Assembly: GCF_943193085.1 (NCBI RefSeq)
Contig: NZ_CALPCU010000007.1
Coordinates: 1-64,000, forward strand
Direction: 5' to 3'
Origin: Vermiculatibacterium agrestimuris
GTDB lineage: Bacteria > Bacillota > Clostridia > Oscillospirales > Oscillospiraceae
Length of the DNA: 64,000 nt
In this document: positions 33,978 to 42,831 of the stretch, piece by piece
How the letters are laid out: every line of letters begins with the position of its first letter
Position numbering within the stretch: position 1 is the first letter of the stretch
Program-made: the position numbers and the translations under genes
Notes under the pieces: generated by a model
The model's input: the letters and a program-made list of their open reading frames with translations, nothing else
Told to the model about the DNA's origin: nothing
Database searches by the model: none

Positions 33978-34853
33978 GTGTTTGGATACGTCAGAGCCCG
34001 GGAAGATACTCTTCCTTCCGGCGCCTGGGAGGCGTACGAAGCGGTCTACTGCGGCCTGTGCCGTAACTTGGGCGCCCGCTACGGGGCCTTCTCCCGGAGT
34101 TTCCTCAACTACGATTTCGTCTTTCTGGCTATGCTTTTGGCTCCGGCGGAGGCCGACGGCACACAAGGCTGTCAGCGGTGCCCGCTCCATCCCATAAAGG
34201 GCAAGCCCGCATGCTCCGGCGGGACGTGGCTGGACACAGCGGCGGCGGAGAGCGTGATCCTCGCCGCCTGGAAGCTGCGGGACTCTGCCGCGGATGACGG
34301 CGCTCTCGCCCGGTGGCGTGCAAAAGGCTTGAGCCTCGCCCTGTGGCGGGGCTATCGGCGGGCAAAGGCGGAATATCCCGCCTATGACGAGGCCGCCGCT
34401 CAACTTATGACGGAGCTCTGGACGCTGGAGCGGGAGGGCTGTCCCTCCATTGACCGGACGGCGGACTGCTTTGCCCGGCTTTTGGCCGCGGCCGCGCCTC
34501 CGCGGGAAGACGAGGCCGCGCAGCGGGCTACGCGGCAGCTTCTCTATCACCTGGGCCGATGGATCTATCTCATAGACGCCGTAGATGATTTGGAGGAGGA
34601 TCGGCAGGCAGGACGGTATAATCCGGTTTCTGCCCGCTTCCCCCAATGGACACAGGAGGACAAGGCCTACCTGCGGCAGATGATGGATCACTCCCTGGCC
34701 CTGGCAGGTTCGGCCTTTCAGCTTTTAGCGCCCAATCCCTGGCACAGCGTACTGGAAAACATCCTGTACAGCGGCCTTCCCAGCGTGGAAGAACTGGTTT
34801 TTTCCGGCCGGTGGCGGGACTATCAAAAGAGACATAGGAGAGTCAACGGATGA
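33978..34853 (+). CDS. DUF5685 protein, possible helical terpenoid-synthase-like fold
   Basis: 291 residues, no known function. Five cysteines near the N-terminus (C25, C28, C65, C68, C79: YCGLC, GCQRCP, PAC) look like a metal site. Near residue 200 the block LIDAVDDLEEDRQAGRYNP resembles the second Asp-rich motif of phytoene/squalene synthases; this resemblance is by eye only. The GTG start and an ATGA overlap with the downstream J-protein gene suggest the two act together. Located at the end of the cdaA transcript. Confidence 0.75.
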   Translation: MFGYVRAREDTLPSGAWEAYEAVYCGLCRNLGARYGAFSRSFLNYDFVFLAMLLAPAEADGTQGCQRCPLHPIKGKPACSGGTWLDTAAAESVILAAWKLRDSAADDGALARWRAKGLSLALWRGYRRAKAEYPAYDEAAAQLMTELWTLEREGCPSIDRTADCFARLLAAAAPPREDEAAQRATRQLLYHLGRWIYLIDAVDDLEEDRQAGRYNPVSARFPQWTQEDKAYLRQMMDHSLALAGSAFQLLAPNPWHSVLENILYSGLPSVEELVFSGRWRDYQKRHRRVNG

Positions 34854-35455
34854 ATGATCCTTACAGTGTACTGGGTGTAGACCCCGGCGCAAGTGACGAT
34901 GAGATCAAGCGGGCCTACCGGGAGCTGGCGCGGAAATACCACCCGGACAATTATCAGAACAATCCTCTGGCAGATCTGGCGGAGGAGAAGATGAAAGAGA
35001 TCAATGAGGCCTATGACGCCATCACCCGGAGCCGCTCCGGGGCCTCCTCCGGTTATGGCGGACAGTACCAGGGGCAATATCAGAGCCAGTATCAATACGC
35101 CCAGCAGAGCCAGGCCAGCAGCGATCCTCTGTTTGCCCAAGTGCGTCAGTGCATCAATATCGGCGACCTGAACCGGGCGGAGCAGCTGCTGCGTTCCGCG
35201 CCCCAGCAGAGTGCCGAGTGGCACTTTCTTACCGGCTATATCGCCTATCAGAAGGGCTGGCTGGACGAGGCCACTCAGCATTTTCAGACCTCCTGCACCA
35301 TGGAGCCGGGAAATGTAGAGTACCGTCAGGCCCTCTCTATGCTCCAGCAGGGTGGAGTGTACCGCCCCGCCGGATACAGTTCCGCCAACTGTGATCCATG
35401 CACCACCTACTTGTGCATCAGCATGTGCACCCCCTGGGGCGGGCCCTGCTGCTGA
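34850..35455 (+). CDS. J-domain protein with Gln/Tyr-rich linker and Cys-rich tail
   Basis: 201 residues. Residues 3-60 form a J domain with HPD at 31-33 (RKYHPDNYQ), able to stimulate DnaK. A low-complexity linker follows (repeated QYQ and QSQ units, about 65-87), then a TPR-like helical segment (about 90-165). The final 22 residues hold six cysteines as C-x2-C, C-x3-C and CC. It lacks the zinc fingers of DnaJ, so it is a specialised co-chaperone. Coupled to the DUF5685 gene by ATGA. Confidence 0.87.
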   Translation: MNDPYSVLGVDPGASDDEIKRAYRELARKYHPDNYQNNPLADLAEEKMKEINEAYDAITRSRSGASSGYGGQYQGQYQSQYQYAQQSQASSDPLFAQVRQCINIGDLNRAEQLLRSAPQQSAEWHFLTGYIAYQKGWLDEATQHFQTSCTMEPGNVEYRQALSMLQQGGVYRPAGYSSANCDPCTTYLCISMCTPWGGPCC

Positions 35456-35515
35456 TGGTTTTTCGGCGGGGGGAGCCCAACTAAAATGATTGGAACCGGA
35501 AGGGAAGCGGTAGAC

Positions 35516-36418
35516 GTGGTAAAAAGCATGACTGGCTACGGCCGGGGAGAGGCAGTGGGCGACGGGCTCACCATTACGGTAGAGCTGCGCTCGGTAAATA
35601 ACCGTTACCTGGACTGCACGGTCAAAATGCCCCGCGCCTATATCTTCGCGGAAAACAGCCTGAAAGAACGGGTACAGAGCCGGGTGGGCCGGGGCAAAGT
35701 GGATCTGTTCGTCAACGCCGCCCACACCGCCGGAGACGACCTGACAGTGACGGTGAACGAGCCGCTGGCCAGGGCCTATATGGAGGCCCTGGAAAAGCTC
35801 CACACCCTCGACCCGGGATATCCCTTTGGCAATATGGCGGCCCAAAAGGAGTACTCCGTTACCGATCTTGCCCGCTTTCCCGACGTGCTCACCGTGGAGA
35901 AGAAGGAAGAGGACGCCGAGGCGGTGAAGGCTCTGCTTTTGCAGGCTCTGGATACCGCCCTGGACGACTTTGACGCCATGCGGGAGCGGGAAGGGATGAA
36001 GCTGGCGGAAGATATTCTGGGCCGTGCGGAGACCATCTCCGCACTCACCGGCAAGGTGGAGCAGCGGGCCCCTGTGCTGGCCGAAGCATACCGGGCCCGG
36101 CTCACTGCCAAGCTCCAGGAGGTGCTGGGCAGTACTCAAATTGAAGAGAGCCGTATCCTCACCGAGGCGGCCATCTACGCGGATAAAGTGGCCGTGGATG
36201 AGGAGACTGTCCGCCTGCGCAGCCATTTGTCGCAGCTTCACCAGATGCTGGAGCAGGGAGGGGCTGTGGGCCGAAAGCTGGACTTCCTCATTCAGGAGTT
36301 CAACCGGGAGGCCAACACCATTGGCTCCAAGTGTAACGACACCGAGCTTGCCCGGGTGGTGGTGGATATCAAGGCGGAGATCGAAAAGATCCGGGAACAG
36401 GTACAAAACTTAGAGTGA
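35516..36418 (+). CDS. yicC: YicC family endoribonuclease
   Basis: 300 residues. N-terminal KSMTGYGRGEA, VELRSVNNRYLD and C-terminal GRKLDFLIQEFNREANTIGSK are the YicC signatures; YicC proteins are RNA endonucleases acting on sRNAs and structured RNA. GTG 35516 after AAGGGAAG is preferred because it puts MTGYGRG at the usual N-terminus; an ATG at 35486 adds ten residues. First gene of the conserved yicC-remA-gmk-rpoZ run. Confidence 0.94.
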   Translation: MVKSMTGYGRGEAVGDGLTITVELRSVNNRYLDCTVKMPRAYIFAENSLKERVQSRVGRGKVDLFVNAAHTAGDDLTVTVNEPLARAYMEALEKLHTLDPGYPFGNMAAQKEYSVTDLARFPDVLTVEKKEEDAEAVKALLLQALDTALDDFDAMREREGMKLAEDILGRAETISALTGKVEQRAPVLAEAYRARLTAKLQEVLGSTQIEESRILTEAAIYADKVAVDEETVRLRSHLSQLHQMLEQGGAVGRKLDFLIQEFNREANTIGSKCNDTELARVVVDIKAEIEKIREQVQNLE

Positions 36419-36434
36419 TGGGAGGAGATCGGGC

Positions 36435-36701
36435 TTGAGGCTTGTGAACGTGGGCTTTGGAAGCATGGTCTCCGCCCAGCGGCTCATTGCCGTGGTGGGG
36501 CCGGACTCCGCCCCTATCAAGCGGATGATCCAGGAGGCCAGAGAGGCCGGCAACCTCATCGACGCCACCTATGGAAGAAAGACAAAAGCCGTACTCATTA
36601 TGGACTCTGACCATGTGGTGCTCTCCGCCCTTCAGCCGGAGAGTGTGGCGGCCCGAATGGGCGGCAAGGAAGCGGAAAAGGATGAGGAGGAAGAGACATG
36701 A
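36435..36701 (+). CDS. remA: RemA family DNA-binding regulator (DUF370)
   Basis: 88 residues. RemA is a ring-forming DNA-binding protein that controls matrix and osmoprotection genes in Bacillus. RLVNVGFGSMV, PDSAPIKRMIQEARE, LIDATYGRKTKAVLIMDSDHVVLSAL are nearly invariant in the family. Start TTG 36435 is placed well after GGGAGGAG. It overlaps gmk by ATGA, the same order as in Bacillus. Confidence 0.95.
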   Translation: MRLVNVGFGSMVSAQRLIAVVGPDSAPIKRMIQEAREAGNLIDATYGRKTKAVLIMDSDHVVLSALQPESVAARMGGKEAEKDEEEET

Positions 36702-37306
36702 CGCCAAGAAAACGGCAGGGGCAGCTCATCGTGCTCTCCGGCCCCTCTGGAGTGGGGAAGTCCACGGTGATCTCTGAGCTGCTCAGCGAGCGGTCTGATA
36801 TCTACTTCTCCATCTCCTTTACCACCCGGCAGCCCCGGGTGGGGGAGGAGGACGGCGTGAACTACAACTTCGTGTCCAGGGAGACTTTCGAGGGCATGAT
36901 CGCCCGGGACGAATTTTTAGAGTACGCCCAGTACGTGGACAATTACTACGGTACCTCTCTGAAGGTCATCCGCGAAAAGCTGGAAGCGGGTATCGATGTG
37001 CTGCTGGATATTGAGGTACAGGGCGCCGCCAAGGTGCGGGAAAAGTGTCCTGACGCGGTCTTTATTTTTATTATGCCGCCCTCCTTTGAGGAGCTCTCCC
37101 GGCGGCTCCACGGCCGCAATACTGACAGCGAGGAGGTCATCGAGGGCCGGCTCCAAAAGGCCCGGGAGGAGTGTAAGCAGATCCCCAATTATGATTTCCT
37201 GGTGGTCAACGATACCGTTTCCGCCGCCGCAACGCAGATCATTTCGATTTTGGTGGCGGAAGGCTGCCGGACAAAACATTGTATGGATATCATGGAAGGA
37301 GTTTGA
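36698..37306 (+). CDS. gmk: Guanylate kinase
   Basis: 202 residues. GMP to GDP; also the pivot of (p)ppGpp control in Firmicutes. P-loop SGPSGVGKSTVISEL at about 14, SFTTRQPRVGEEDGVNY, and DVLLDIEVQGAAKV are clear. Starts inside the remA stop codon and is followed six bases later by rpoZ. Confidence 0.98.
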   Translation: MTPRKRQGQLIVLSGPSGVGKSTVISELLSERSDIYFSISFTTRQPRVGEEDGVNYNFVSRETFEGMIARDEFLEYAQYVDNYYGTSLKVIREKLEAGIDVLLDIEVQGAAKVREKCPDAVFIFIMPPSFEELSRRLHGRNTDSEEVIEGRLQKAREECKQIPNYDFLVVNDTVSAAATQIISILVAEGCRTKHCMDIMEGV

Positions 37307-37312
37307 CGCAAA

Positions 37313-37501
37313 ATGAATCTCTACCCGATGGATAAGCTCTTGAAGGATGTGCCCAGCCGCTATATGCTGGTCAATGTGGTGGCCCACCGCGCCCGCCAGA
37401 TCGCCAGCACAGCGGAGGATGAGGGGTATCCCCTGGAGGAAAAACCGGTGACCCTGGCACTTGATGAGGTGGTCAGCGGGAAGCTGGAACTGACGGAGTA
37501 A
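37313..37501 (+). CDS. rpoZ: RNA polymerase omega subunit
   Basis: 62 residues, the short clostridial omega. It carries SRYMLVNVVAHRARQI, the conserved helix that clamps the beta-prime C-terminus, and ALDEVVSGKL. Its place directly after gmk is conserved across bacteria. A strong terminator follows. Confidence 0.95.
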   Translation: MNLYPMDKLLKDVPSRYMLVNVVAHRARQIASTAEDEGYPLEEKPVTLALDEVVSGKLELTE

Positions 37502-37506
37502 CACAT

Positions 37507-37550
37507 CAAAAAAGGCAAGCGCCGGGCTTAGGCCCGGACGCTTGCCTTTT
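37507..37550 (+). terminator. Terminator after rpoZ
   Basis: Outer stem AAAAGGCAAGCG / CGCTTGCCTTTT and inner stem CCGGGC / GCCCGG with a TTA loop. Confidence 0.93.
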
Positions 37551-37597
37551 CCCGGAGCAGCGGTCTGTTGACCAAGGAAGAAGGAGGGGACGCCGGA

Positions 37598-40066
37598 ATG
37601 ACAATCGCCAAGATCGCTCTGTCGGCGGCCACCTTCGCCATCGACAGGCCCTATGACTATATCGTTCCCTCTGAGCTGGAGGGGATGGTTCCCGGCGTTC
37701 GGGTCATCGTCCCTTTTGGGCCGGGAAATGTGCGCACGGACGGACTGGTGCTGGCGGTGGAGGAGACCCCACCCCCGGACAAGCCCCTGAAGTCCATCCT
37801 CACTCGACTGGATGAGGAGCCGGTATTGGATGAAGAGGGCATCCGCCTGGCCATCTGGATGCGGGAGCGGTGGTTCTGCACGGTCTACGAGGCGGCCAGA
37901 GCCATGCTCCCCGCCGGCCTCTATTATGCGCTTCAGGACTGCTACCAGCTCTCTGACGGCGTGGAAAAGGAAGCGGCCCTGGCCGCCGCAGGCCGCTCTC
38001 GTCATGAGCGGCAGGTCGTGGAGCTGGTATCGCAGCAGGTGGGTGGCATGGAGGTCGGTCTGATCCGGGAGGCTTTCGGAACGAAGGATCCCGGCCCCGC
38101 CCTGCGCTCCCTGGAGAGTAAGGGGATCTTGACGCGCACCACCAGTGCCTCCCGGGGCGTAGGGGACAAGCGGGAAAAGTGGATCTCCCTGGCTCTGCCG
38201 CCGGAGGAGGCGCTGGCGCAGGTGGCCGCCAAGCGCAAGACCGGGCCGCTGCGCTATGCCGTGGTGGAGCTTCTGGCCGGTATCGGCGAAGGCTCCGCCA
38301 AGGAGATCTGTTACTTCACCGGGGCGGCCAATGCCACCCTGCGCTCCCTGGAAAAGAGCGGCCTCATCCTCATAGAGGAGCGGGAGGTCTTCCGCACCCC
38401 CACGCCTCGGTCGGTGCCTGCCGCCGGGCCTATCGTCCTCAACAGCGAACAGGAGGAGGCCTTTCGCGGCCTTCACACCCTGGCAGCCCAGGACAGCGCC
38501 GCCGTGGCGCTCCTCTACGGTGTCACAGGCAGCGGAAAGACCCAGGTCTACCTGCGGCTCATCCAGGAGCAGCTTAAGACGGGGCGGACTGCCCTGGTGC
38601 TGGTGCCCGAGATCGCCCTGACCCCTCAGCTTATGGCGATCTTTACCGCCCATTTTGGGGAGGAGGTGGCGGTGCTCCACAGCTCCCTCCCGGCGGGAGA
38701 GCGCTACGACGAGTGGAAACGCGCCCGCTCCGGGAAGGCCAAGGTAGTGATCGGCACCCGTTCCGCTGTATTTGCCCCCATCCGGGATCTGGGCCTCATC
38801 ATTCTGGATGAAGAGCAGGAGGGGAGCTACAAATCGGAAAATGTCCCCCGGTATCATGCCAGGGACGTCGCCAAATTCCGGGCCCAACGCTGTAAAGCTC
38901 TGCTGGTGCTGGGCTCTGCCACGCCCTCGGTGGAGACCATGTACCACGCCAAGACGGGAGATTACCACCTCTTTACTCTAAAGCACCGCTATAATGAGCG
39001 TATGCTGCCCCAGGTTTTTCTGGCGGACATGAAGGAGGAGCTTCGGGCGGGGAACCCCTCGCCCCTGAGCCTTCCCCTCATTCAGGCCCTGGAGGAAAAT
39101 ATCTCGCGGGGAGAGCAGAGCATCCTCTTTCTCAACCGACGGGGCTCCAGCCCCATGGCGACCTGTGTCCAGTGCGGGCAGACTCCCACCTGTCCCCGGT
39201 GCTCAGCCTACCTCACCTACCACTCCGTCAACCGGCGGCTTATGTGCCATCATTGCGGCCATTCTGAGCCGCTGCCGGACGCCTGCCCCGAGTGCGGCGG
39301 CGCATTGGAGTTTGTGGGGGCGGGCACCCAGCGGGTGGAGGAGGCGCTCCACGAGCGGTTTCCCGGCGTAGAGGTCATGCGCATGGACGCGGATACCATC
39401 ACCGCCAGCCGCTCCCACGAAAAGCTCCTCGCCCGGTTTCGGGAGGAGAAGATCCCCATTCTGGTGGGCACCCAGATGGTAGCCAAGGGGCTGGACTTTG
39501 AGAATGTGACCTTGGTGGGGGTCATCTCCGCTGACCAGGGCCTGTATATCGACGACTACCGGGCGGGGGAGCGCACCTTTTCCCTCATCACCCAGGTGGT
39601 GGGCCGTGCCGGCCGGGGCAGCAAAGAGGGAAGGGCCATCATCCAGACCTTTACCCCGGAAAACGACCTGATCCTGGCCGCTGCCCGTCAGGATTACGAC
39701 CATTTCTACGAACAGGAGATCGGCCTGCGCCGGCTTCGCGCCTGCCCGCCCTTCGCGTCCCTCTTCGTGGTCACCGTCTCTGCCCCTGAGGAGCACCAGG
39801 CCCTGCGGGTATGCGCCTTCCTGCGCAATACGCTTTTAGGCTGGTTGGGAAGCGAAGCCTACCGCGACTTATCTTGTCAGGTATTGGGCCCCGCGCCCGC
39901 CGCTATCACCAAGCTGAATAACCGCTTCCGCTATCGGCTGACCCTTATGGCTCAGAACACCCGGAGCGCCAGGACTCTGGTGGCGCATCTGGTGCGCTGT
40001 GCCCAGGCGGATAAGAATAACCGGGGCGTGTCGGTCACCGCCGACGTAGACCCCATGAACGGATAA
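37598..40066 (+). CDS. priA: Primosomal protein N' (replication restart helicase PriA)
   Basis: 822 residues. Superfamily 2 DNA helicase loading the replisome at stalled forks. Walker A GVTGSGKTQVYL at about 310; Walker B is LDEEQEGSYK, i.e. DEEQ rather than the DEEH of E. coli. The zinc module shows CVQCGQTPTCPRC and CHHCGHSEPLPDACPEC. QVVGRAGRGSKEGRAIIQT is motif VI. ATG 37598 lies eight bases after AAGGAGGGG; a TTG 30 bases upstream is less likely. In Bacillus, coaBC separates rpoZ and priA; it is absent here. Confidence 0.97.
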   Translation: MTIAKIALSAATFAIDRPYDYIVPSELEGMVPGVRVIVPFGPGNVRTDGLVLAVEETPPPDKPLKSILTRLDEEPVLDEEGIRLAIWMRERWFCTVYEAARAMLPAGLYYALQDCYQLSDGVEKEAALAAAGRSRHERQVVELVSQQVGGMEVGLIREAFGTKDPGPALRSLESKGILTRTTSASRGVGDKREKWISLALPPEEALAQVAAKRKTGPLRYAVVELLAGIGEGSAKEICYFTGAANATLRSLEKSGLILIEEREVFRTPTPRSVPAAGPIVLNSEQEEAFRGLHTLAAQDSAAVALLYGVTGSGKTQVYLRLIQEQLKTGRTALVLVPEIALTPQLMAIFTAHFGEEVAVLHSSLPAGERYDEWKRARSGKAKVVIGTRSAVFAPIRDLGLIILDEEQEGSYKSENVPRYHARDVAKFRAQRCKALLVLGSATPSVETMYHAKTGDYHLFTLKHRYNERMLPQVFLADMKEELRAGNPSPLSLPLIQALEENISRGEQSILFLNRRGSSPMATCVQCGQTPTCPRCSAYLTYHSVNRRLMCHHCGHSEPLPDACPECGGALEFVGAGTQRVEEALHERFPGVEVMRMDADTITASRSHEKLLARFREEKIPILVGTQMVAKGLDFENVTLVGVISADQGLYIDDYRAGERTFSLITQVVGRAGRGSKEGRAIIQTFTPENDLILAAARQDYDHFYEQEIGLRRLRACPPFASLFVVTVSAPEEHQALRVCAFLRNTLLGWLGSEAYRDLSCQVLGPAPAAITKLNNRFRYRLTLMAQNTRSARTLVAHLVRCAQADKNNRGVSVTADVDPMNG

Positions 40067-40082
40067 GGAAGGGAGAAAACCT

Positions 40083-40580
40083 ATGGCCATTCGAGAGATC
40101 TTGACTGATAAAGACCCTGTTCTCCACAAAAAATGCCATCCTGTGACCCAATTTGACGAAAAGCTGTGGTCGCTGCTGGACGACATGCGGGACACCCTGG
40201 CCGACGCCAACGGCGCAGGGCTTGCCGCGCCCCAGATCGGGATTCTGCGCCGGGTGGTCGTGGTCATTGACGGCAACGGCGAGATGCTGGAGCTGATAAA
40301 CCCGGAGCTGGTGGAGCAGGACGGGGAGCAGGACGGCCTGGAGGGCTGTCTCTCCGTCCCCGGTATGTGGGGCTATGTGAAACGGCCCATGCACGCTGTG
40401 GTGAAGGCCCAGAATCGGCGGGGCGAGTGGTTCCAGGCCGAAGGGGAGGAGATCGTCGCCCGGTGCTTCTGCCATGAGCTGGAACACCTGGACGGACATG
40501 TCTTCACCGAGCACACGGATAAGCTTTACACTGGTGAAGAGCTGGATCGTCTTCTGGCGGAAGAGAAAGGGAAGAGGTAA
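40083..40580 (+). CDS. def: Peptide deformylase
   Basis: 165 residues. Removes the formyl group from nascent proteins. The three metal/substrate motifs are GAGLAAPQIG (about 44-53), EGCLSVPG with the ligand Cys, and the HELEHLDG metal site. Type 2-like spacing of Gram-positive enzymes is not evident; it resembles the compact type 1. Three bases separate its stop from fmt, the classic def-fmt pairing. Confidence 0.97.
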   Translation: MAIREILTDKDPVLHKKCHPVTQFDEKLWSLLDDMRDTLADANGAGLAAPQIGILRRVVVVIDGNGEMLELINPELVEQDGEQDGLEGCLSVPGMWGYVKRPMHAVVKAQNRRGEWFQAEGEEIVARCFCHELEHLDGHVFTEHTDKLYTGEELDRLLAEEKGKR

Positions 40581-40583
40581 GTC

Positions 40584-41507
40584 ATGCGGATCCTGTTTAT
40601 GGGCACACCGGAGTTCGCCGTACCCTCTCTGGAGGCCCTCATTGCCGCGGGACATGATGTCTGCGGCGTATTCTGCCAGCCGGACAAGCCCGTGGGGCGG
40701 CACCAGAACAAGCTCCAGCCGCCTCCGGTGAAGGAGTGCGCCCTGGCCCACGGTATCCCCGTCTTTCAGCCCACAAAGCTGCGGGACGGCACGGCCCTGG
40801 CTCAGATTCGGGAGTTGGCGCCAGATCTCATTGTGGTGGCGGCCTATGGCCGCATCCTGCCTCAGGATATCCTGGATCAGCCGGCTATGGGCTGTATCAA
40901 TGTCCACTCCTCCTTGCTGCCCAAGTACCGGGGCGCGGCCCCCATCAACTGGGCGATCCTCAACGGCGACAAGGAGACGGGAGTCACCATTATGCACATG
41001 GCCGCCGCCCTGGACGCGGGAGATATCATTTCCCAGGTAACGACCCCTATCGGGCCGGAGGAGACCGCGCCGGCCCTCACCGCCCGGCTGGCCGCGCTGG
41101 GCGGCGAGCTGCTGGTGGCGGCGGTGGCCGCCCTGGAAGCCGGCGCCGCCGCCCGGACGCCCCAGGACGAGGCCCAGGTCACGCTGGCCCCCATGCTGTC
41201 AAAAGAGCTGTCTCCTATGGACTTCACCAAAACCGCCCAGGCCCTCCACGACCAGGTGCGGGGTCTTTTCCCCTGGCCTTCCGCCGCCGCACAGGTGGGC
41301 GGTGTGCGCTGCAAGATCCTGTCCACCAAGGTGGAGGCGGGGAAAGGAGCGCCCGGCACGGTGCTGGAGAGCGGAAAAGCGGGCCTGCTGGTCGCCTGCG
41401 GCCAGGACGCTCTGCGCATCATGGAGCTCCAGCCCGACGGCGGCAAACGGATGGCCTCCGCCGACTATCTCCGGGGGCATCCCCTGGAAGTGGGGAAGCC
41501 TCTCTGA
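40584..41507 (+). CDS. fmt: Methionyl-tRNA formyltransferase
   Basis: 307 residues. Formylates initiator Met-tRNA. MRILFMGTPEFAVPSLEAL at the start, then HSSLLPKYRGAAPINWAILNGDKETGVT with the catalytic Asn/His/Asp group, and a C-terminal OB-fold domain. The last base of the stop is the A of the rsmB start codon. Confidence 0.98.
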   Translation: MRILFMGTPEFAVPSLEALIAAGHDVCGVFCQPDKPVGRHQNKLQPPPVKECALAHGIPVFQPTKLRDGTALAQIRELAPDLIVVAAYGRILPQDILDQPAMGCINVHSSLLPKYRGAAPINWAILNGDKETGVTIMHMAAALDAGDIISQVTTPIGPEETAPALTARLAALGGELLVAAVAALEAGAAARTPQDEAQVTLAPMLSKELSPMDFTKTAQALHDQVRGLFPWPSAAAQVGGVRCKILSTKVEAGKGAPGTVLESGKAGLLVACGQDALRIMELQPDGGKRMASADYLRGHPLEVGKPL

Positions 41508-42820
41508 TGGGCGCTTCTGCTCGTGAGGTGGCCCTTCAATGCCTGCTGGCAGGGGAGCGGCAGGGGGCCTGGTCTGACGGCTATCTTCGCAACGCCATCC
41601 GCAAGGCGGGGCTGACCGGCCGGGACGCAGCTCTGTGCACCCACCTGGCCTTTGGCGTGCTCCAAAACAGGCTTCTGCTGGACTGGCACATCGAGCGGCT
41701 GTCCGCAACGCCCTTGAAAAAACTGGAACCCGCTGTATGGAACTGTCTGCGGCTGGGCATCTACCAGATGCTCTTCCTGGATCGGATCCCTCCCCATGCC
41801 GCCGTCAATGAATCGGTGGCGCTGACAAAGAAATATTCCCGCAATCCCCGCTCCGCCGCACTGGTAAACGCCGTCCTCCGGGCCTTTGACCGGGTAAGAG
41901 GCGAGGGCCTTCCCCAGCCGGAGGAGTTGTCCGTCCGTTACAGCCACCCCGAGTGGCTTGTAAAGGAGTTTTCCCATACACTTTCTATGGAGGAAGTGGA
42001 GGCGCTACTGTCCGCCGACAACGCGCAGCCCCTCATCCAAGCCCAGGTGAACACCCTGAAGACCACCCAAGAGGCCCTGGTTCAGGAATTGGAGGCGACT
42101 GGGCATACGGCGAAGTCCCATCCCTGGCTGCCCAACTGCTTGGAGCTGGAGGGCATGGGGAATCTGGAGGAGCTGCCCGCCTTTCGGGAGGGACGGTTCT
42201 ACGTGCAGGATGCCGCCGCCAGGCTGGCAGTGCTGGCCTCTGGCGCGGCGCCGGGAATGGAGATTTTGGACGCCTGCGCCGCCCCCGGGGGCAAATCCTT
42301 TGCCGCCGCCATTTCCACTAACTGTAAAGCAAATATCCTTTCCTGTGATATCCATCCACACAAACAACGCCTGATCCGGCAGGGGGCACAGCGGCTGGGC
42401 ATCAGCTCCATCACCGCCGCGGTCATGGACGCCAAGCGCTTCGATCCCGCCTTGGAGCGCCGTTTCGACCTGGTCATTGCCGACGTACCCTGTTCGGGGT
42501 TGGGCATCATCCGCAAAAAGCCGGATATCCGTTATAAAGCGCCGGAGCCCTTGGAGGGCCTGCCCCAAGTTCAGAGGGACATCCTTTCTAACGTGGCCCG
42601 GTACGTCAAGCCGGGGGGAACCCTTTTATATGCCACCTGTACGCTTCTACACAGGGAAAATGAAGCGGTGGTGGAGTGGTTTCTGGAGCGGGAGCCCGGC
42701 TTTACATTAGAGCCCTTCACCTTGCCCGGCCCTGTCGGGACTGTCGAAGGCATGGTGACCCTGTGGCCCCACCGCCACGGGACGGACGGGTTCTTTATCG
42801 CCAAACTTCACCGAAGATAG
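41507..42820 (+). CDS. rsmB: 16S rRNA (cytosine-967-C5) methyltransferase
   Basis: 437 residues. N-terminal NusB-like RNA-binding domain (about 1-130: AREVALQCLLAGERQGAWSDGYL) and a SAM-dependent Nol1/Nop2/Sun methyltransferase domain with LDACAAPGGKSFAAA (SAM), ADVPCSGLGIIRKKPD (catalytic Cys) and YATCTLLHRENEAVV. The start is the ATG sharing a base with the fmt stop. The same frame is open far upstream across fmt, a coincidence of composition. Confidence 0.97.
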   Translation: MGASAREVALQCLLAGERQGAWSDGYLRNAIRKAGLTGRDAALCTHLAFGVLQNRLLLDWHIERLSATPLKKLEPAVWNCLRLGIYQMLFLDRIPPHAAVNESVALTKKYSRNPRSAALVNAVLRAFDRVRGEGLPQPEELSVRYSHPEWLVKEFSHTLSMEEVEALLSADNAQPLIQAQVNTLKTTQEALVQELEATGHTAKSHPWLPNCLELEGMGNLEELPAFREGRFYVQDAAARLAVLASGAAPGMEILDACAAPGGKSFAAAISTNCKANILSCDIHPHKQRLIRQGAQRLGISSITAAVMDAKRFDPALERRFDLVIADVPCSGLGIIRKKPDIRYKAPEPLEGLPQVQRDILSNVARYVKPGGTLLYATCTLLHRENEAVVEWFLEREPGFTLEPFTLPGPVGTVEGMVTLWPHRHGTDGFFIAKLHRR

Positions 42821-42831
42821 GGGGGAGACCC

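Noticed and set aside
40736..41506. Long open extension of the rsmB frame across fmt
   Set aside because: The fmt reading is certain, and the extension is Arg/Gly/Pro-rich without similarity; RsmB has its normal N-terminus at 41507.
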